Source: Sphingobacterium spiritivorum
GTDB lineage: Bacteria; Bacteroidota; Bacteroidia; Sphingobacteriales; Sphingobacteriaceae
Length of the DNA: 64,000 nucleotides
Direction: 5' to 3'
Assembly (NCBI RefSeq): GCF_016725325.1
Contig: NZ_CP068083.1
Coordinates: forward strand, 4,588,001-4,652,000
In this document: positions 60,580 through 64,000 of the stretch, in pieces
Layout of the letters: each line of letters opens with the position of its first letter
Position numbering within the stretch: position 1 is the stretch's first letter
Made by a program: the position numbers and the translations under genes
The notes under the pieces: model-generated
What the model saw: only the letters and a program-made list of their open reading frames with translations
The model's database searches: none
What the model was told of the DNA's origin: nothing

Positions 60580-61842
60580 ATGCAAGTATTCAAATTCGGA
60601 GGAGCTTCGGTAAGAGATGCAGAAAGCATAAAGAATGTGGTGTCCATTATTCTCCAATATAAGGAAGAGCCACTTTTGGTCGTCGTATCTGCAATCGGAA
60701 AAACAACTAATGCCTTAGAAGAACTTACTAAAACTTTTTTTCAGCAATCCGGAGACGCCTTTGAACTTCTGAATGAAGTAAAAAAAAGTCATTTCTCTAT
60801 TCTGGACCAGCTATTCGCAGATCATTCCCATCCGATTTTTGACGAAATTGCAAATGCATTTGTCGAAATTGAATGGATACTGGAAGAAGAACCGCTGGAT
60901 ACTTATGACTATCTGTATGATCAGATTGTATCATTGGGAGAGCTTCTTTCCTCACGTATTATAGCTGCATATGCTGCTCATATGGGAGTCCAATCCAAAT
61001 GGACAGATGCACGTGATTATATTTTCACAGATAATACCTATCGTGAAGGAAAAGTAGACTGGCAGAAAACAGAAGATAAAATTCGGGAAGAACTTCCGAT
61101 ACTTCTGGATGATTATGTATTAATTACACAGGGTTTTATAGGTTCGACTTCTGAAAACTTCACAACAACGCTTGGACGTGAAGGCTCAGATTATTCGGCT
61201 GCTATATTTGCAGCCTGCCTGAATGCAGAATCGGTCACCATATGGAAAGATGTATCTGGTGTACTGAATGCAGACCCTAAATGGTTTGAAAAGACACAGC
61301 TTATTCCCGAGCTATCTTATACGGATGCGATCGAGTTAACATATTATGGTGCTACGGTGATACACCCGAAGACTATCAAGCCACTTCAAAATAAAAAGAT
61401 TGCCCTGCATGTGCGTTCTTTCATAGACAGTACGCAGCCGGGCACAACAATCAAAAGCACGAATCAGACATTACCTGTTCCTTCTTTTATATTTAAGGTC
61501 GATCAGGTATTTATCAATATATCTCCACGTGATTTTTCATTCATTGTAGAGGACAACCTGAGCCATATCTTTAATCTTTTTCATATGCACCGCATCAAGA
61601 TCAACATGATGCACAACAGTGCAATCCAGTTCTCTGTAGCTGTAGACAACACAGGTGATAACGTAACGGCATTACTTGAAGAACTGGAAAAAAGATATAA
61701 AGTGACTGTAGAATCCGGCCTTGAGTTGATCACTATACGTTATTACAATCAGGAAACAATAGATCGGGTATTGCTGAATAAAGAAATTATTAAAGAGCTG
61801 AAGGACAGCTATACCTGCCAAATGCTGGTTAAAAACAAATAA
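60580..61842 (+). CDS. Aspartate kinase
   Basis: A 420-residue aspartokinase: KFGGASVRDAESIKNV at the N-terminus, TQGFIGSTSENFTTTLGREGSDYSAAIFA near residue 190 and the aspartate loop DVSGVLNADPKWF, then SYTDAIELTYYGATVIHPKTI. The C-terminal part (about 300-420) holds two ACT-like regions that usually bind lysine or threonine; Met/Asn-rich MHRIKINMMHNSAIQFSVAV is such a segment. It is a single-function enzyme without a homoserine dehydrogenase domain. It is followed with no gap by a methyltransferase gene whose TTG start touches its TAA. Confidence 0.93.
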   Translation: MQVFKFGGASVRDAESIKNVVSIILQYKEEPLLVVVSAIGKTTNALEELTKTFFQQSGDAFELLNEVKKSHFSILDQLFADHSHPIFDEIANAFVEIEWILEEEPLDTYDYLYDQIVSLGELLSSRIIAAYAAHMGVQSKWTDARDYIFTDNTYREGKVDWQKTEDKIREELPILLDDYVLITQGFIGSTSENFTTTLGREGSDYSAAIFAACLNAESVTIWKDVSGVLNADPKWFEKTQLIPELSYTDAIELTYYGATVIHPKTIKPLQNKKIALHVRSFIDSTQPGTTIKSTNQTLPVPSFIFKVDQVFINISPRDFSFIVEDNLSHIFNLFHMHRIKINMMHNSAIQFSVAVDNTGDNVTALLEELEKRYKVTVESGLELITIRYYNQETIDRVLLNKEIIKELKDSYTCQMLVKNK

Positions 61843-63027
61843 TTGAATTACAATATATTACAAAAGGAAGTTCAACAATTTCTTCAGGACAACAGCAAGG
61901 TTTCACCATCTGCTATTGCCCTGAAGAAAAGTCCTTTTGTTGCTGTCTCTTCTGCAGAACTGGCGACTCAGCTGGATGGCAGACAACGTATTGCACGCAA
62001 ATTACCGAAGTGGGCAAATACACCTGGAATATACTTTCCGGAAAAACTGAATCTTGAACAGTGCTCATCAGAACAGACAGCGGCATTCAAGTGTCGTCTT
62101 ATTAAGCCGGATACTGCTCTCCTTGATATGACGGGCGGATTTGGTATTGACAGTTATTTTTTCACTTCCAAGGCCCGTCAGGTTACCCATTGTGAAATCA
62201 ATACTGCCCTATCGGAAATTGTACAACACAATTTTCAAACATTAGGGGTCAACAATGTAAAATTTGTAGCTACAGATGCTGTAACTTATCTCGAACAGCA
62301 ACCCGACAACAGTCTGGATTATATATATATTGATCCTTCGCGAAGGGTGAATACCCGAAAAGTATTTCTGTTAACAGATTGTGAACCGAATATTGCAGAT
62401 CTTCAAACTCTGTTTTTTACAAAAGCGAATACAATTATCAGTAAAATCGCTCCGTTAATGGATATTTCCACAGCTCTTACTTCCCTGCTGTATGTAAAAG
62501 ACGTCTATGTAATCAGTGTAGACAATGATTGCAAAGAATTGCTTTTTGTTCAGGAAAAAGGCTTCGAAGGCGAACCTGAAATACATAGTGTCCGTCTTTT
62601 TCAAGGCACTGAACAGCAGCTGACTTTTACTTATCAGCAGGAGCGGCAGGAAACAAACAACTACAGTACAGCCCTGACGTATCTCTATGATCCGGATGTA
62701 GCTGTCACCAAAGCCGGAGCATTCAAAACTGTCGGTAAGCAATATCAATTACAAAAGTTACATCCCAGCACGCATCTCTATACAAGTACAGATCTGGTAG
62801 CTTACTTTCCGGGCAGAATTTTCATCGTGACGAAAGTACTTCCATACGCTGCTTTTAAAAAGGCTGATTATCCCAAACAGGCCAATATTGTCGCTAAAAA
62901 CTTTCCGGATAAACCGGAGGAACTCAGAAAACGCTGGAAGATCAAAGACGGAGGAGAACAATTCCTTTTCTTTACTCAAGACCATGATAATAATTACATC
63001 GTAATAATGGCCTCCAGATTACATTAA
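61843..63027 (+). CDS. THUMP-like class I methyltransferase (PG_1098 type)
   Basis: A 394-residue protein with TTG as the only reasonable start, directly after the aspartokinase stop; the next ATG would cut off the domain (about 340 residues in is too late). The N-terminal region (about 1-90) is helical, and the methyltransferase core has LLDMTGGFGIDSYFF near 91, VTHCEINTALSEIVQHN near 112 and YIYIDPSRR near 165. The C-terminus is a THUMP-like ferredoxin domain (FKTVGKQYQLQKLHPSTHLY). Relatives modify RNA bases, but the target of this family is unknown. The coupling to aspartate kinase seems accidental. Confidence 0.8.
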   Translation: MNYNILQKEVQQFLQDNSKVSPSAIALKKSPFVAVSSAELATQLDGRQRIARKLPKWANTPGIYFPEKLNLEQCSSEQTAAFKCRLIKPDTALLDMTGGFGIDSYFFTSKARQVTHCEINTALSEIVQHNFQTLGVNNVKFVATDAVTYLEQQPDNSLDYIYIDPSRRVNTRKVFLLTDCEPNIADLQTLFFTKANTIISKIAPLMDISTALTSLLYVKDVYVISVDNDCKELLFVQEKGFEGEPEIHSVRLFQGTEQQLTFTYQQERQETNNYSTALTYLYDPDVAVTKAGAFKTVGKQYQLQKLHPSTHLYTSTDLVAYFPGRIFIVTKVLPYAAFKKADYPKQANIVAKNFPDKPEELRKRWKIKDGGEQFLFFTQDHDNNYIVIMASRLH

Positions 63028-63077
63028 TCCTACATTTTCATTACAATTCTCCCTGATCGGACTCGTATCTTTATGTT

Positions 63078-64000
63078 ATGAAAAAAATCAAATTCTCTGC
63101 TTTGGAATTGGCTCCTGTAAAAAAAGGAGGGACACCTAAAGAAGCAATTGACCGCGTTGTTACTGCCGCAAAACATATAGAATCATTAGGTTACGAACGT
63201 CTCTGGCTTGCCGAGCATCATAATATGGAATATATAGCCAGTTCGGCAACCGTGATACTGATCAGTCATGTCGCTGCTCATACATCTACTTTAAGAGTTG
63301 GCTCAGGAGGAATTATGCTCCCTAATCATGCCCCTCTGGTCGTCGCAGAACAGTTCGGAACATTAGAAACACTTTATCCGGGTCGCATTGATCTCGGATT
63401 AGGAAGAGCTCCCGGTACGGATCAGTTAACAGCGATGGCACTTCGCCGAAATAACATGCACACACAATTTTACTTCGCAGATGATGTCAAAGCATTGCAG
63501 CAGTTTTTTAGTGAGGACAATTTTAATGCTAAAGTGCGTGCCTTTCCCGCTGAAGGACAGCATGTTCCCTTGTGGATATTAGGTTCGAGTACAGATAGTG
63601 CGCATCTGGCAGCAGAACTGGGGTTCCCCTATGCTTTTGCATCGCATTTTGCTCCTGCAATGTTAAAAAATGCGATGGAGATTTATCAAACAAACTTTAA
63701 ACCTTCAGCACAATTGCAGCATCCTTATTCCATAGCCTGTGTCAATGTCGTAGGAGCTGACACCAATGATGAGGCAGCTCATCTGGCAACAAGTCTGTAT
63801 AATCTTTTTGCAGGTATAGTTACCAATACCCGCAGACCACTTTCACCACCTACAGAACAACCTATCTATGCCGGTATCACCGAAATAGAACAAGCTGTGC
63901 AAAGTATGGTTTCTTGCACATTTACCGGAAATGAAGAATCCCTGAGAACAGACTTACATGCATTCGCTGAAATGTACAATCTGGATGAGATCATGACGAC
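63078..64000 (+). CDS. Luciferase-like (LLM class) flavin monooxygenase, 3' truncated
   Basis: From ATG 63078 a frame of 307 codons runs off the window end. The N-terminus MKKIKFSALELAPVKKGGTP, then AEHHNMEYIASSATVILISH, LRVGSGGIMLPNHAPLVVAE, and LGLGRAPGTDQLTAMALRR are characteristic of the LuxA-like class I LLM (YhbW/MsnO8 group). Members use FMNH2 and O2 to oxidise organic or sulfonate compounds; the substrate is unknown. Roughly 30 residues may be missing at the C-terminus. A near-consensus -7 (TATCTTTA, 63066-63073) lies just ahead. It begins 50 bp after the methyltransferase stop. Confidence 0.9.
   Translation, partial: MKKIKFSALELAPVKKGGTPKEAIDRVVTAAKHIESLGYERLWLAEHHNMEYIASSATVILISHVAAHTSTLRVGSGGIMLPNHAPLVVAEQFGTLETLYPGRIDLGLGRAPGTDQLTAMALRRNNMHTQFYFADDVKALQQFFSEDNFNAKVRAFPAEGQHVPLWILGSSTDSAHLAAELGFPYAFASHFAPAMLKNAMEIYQTNFKPSAQLQHPYSIACVNVVGADTNDEAAHLATSLYNLFAGIVTNTRRPLSPPTEQPIYAGITEIEQAVQSMVSCTFTGNEESLRTDLHAFAEMYNLDEIMT

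Noticed and set aside
1-64000. Prophage, integrative element or insertion sequence
   Set aside because: No integrase, transposase, capsid, terminase or tra genes, and the single tRNA has no duplicated 3' end seen in the window.

Overview
The window looks like chromosomal DNA of a Bacteroidota bacterium, most likely a Sphingobacterium-like member of Sphingobacteriaceae. The reasons are SusC/SusD and Oar-type TonB receptors, many SpII lipoproteins, DUF4374, DUF4296 and PG_1098-type proteins, and promoters of the TAnnTTTG type. No rRNA, transposase, integrase, phage gene or CRISPR array was seen.

Layout. 0-9.4 kb: the 3' end of fabF, tRNA-Pro(GGG), a bestrophin-like channel, an AraC regulator followed by a Bcr/CflA exporter, a stand-alone SIR2-like protein, a 41-codon small ORF, a Crp/Fnr regulator, DoxX, a putative attenuated leader or small RNA, two related membrane proteins, and DUF1801 and OsmC proteins. 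9.5-17.1 kb: an iron-uptake cluster on two divergent arms. The left arm is DUF4198, two small membrane proteins resembling DUF3325 and DUF3649, and PepSY. The right arm is a TonB receptor and a DUF4374 lipoprotein, resembling XusA/XusB of Bacteroides. 17.2-21.7 kb: a leucine-degradation cluster (acyl-CoA dehydrogenase, HMG-CoA lyase and methylglutaconyl-CoA hydratase, opposite the methylcrotonyl-CoA carboxylase beta subunit). 21.9-23.4 kb: alkylation repair (AraC-O6-methylguanine methyltransferase fusion, then AlkB). 23.4-24.1 kb: a palindromic repeat array. 24.3-31.5 kb: a 5'-nucleotidase split into two genes, an MFS transporter, recR, an unknown membrane protein, and an IutA-like siderophore receptor with an in-frame stop in its signal peptide. 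31.8-39.2 kb: DoxX, a truncated DUF1016 gene, cydAB, and a second siderophore module (CHGQC peptide, receptor, PepSY).

39.2-46.8 kb holds the most distinctive locus: a four-gene operon of a PI-PLC lipoprotein, SusC, SusD and a phosphodiesterase-alkaline phosphatase fusion. It reads as an outer-membrane system for scavenging phosphoinositol or other phosphodiester headgroups. 47.3-58.4 kb: LOG, an unknown lipoprotein with an Oar-like receptor, PAP2, MgtC, a second repeat array, mutS2 and DUF4296. 58.5-64 kb: yggS, a GNAT acetyltransferase, a DUF3298-like lipoprotein, aspartate kinase, a THUMP-like methyltransferase and a truncated luciferase-like monooxygenase.

The genes work together mainly in nutrient capture. 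There are three ferric-siderophore receptors, two of them with PepSY partners. A TCTAAATAAAA motif sits at the starts of two of the receptor genes and of the DUF4198 gene and may be an iron-responsive operator. All family calls come from reading motifs by eye; no database search was run.
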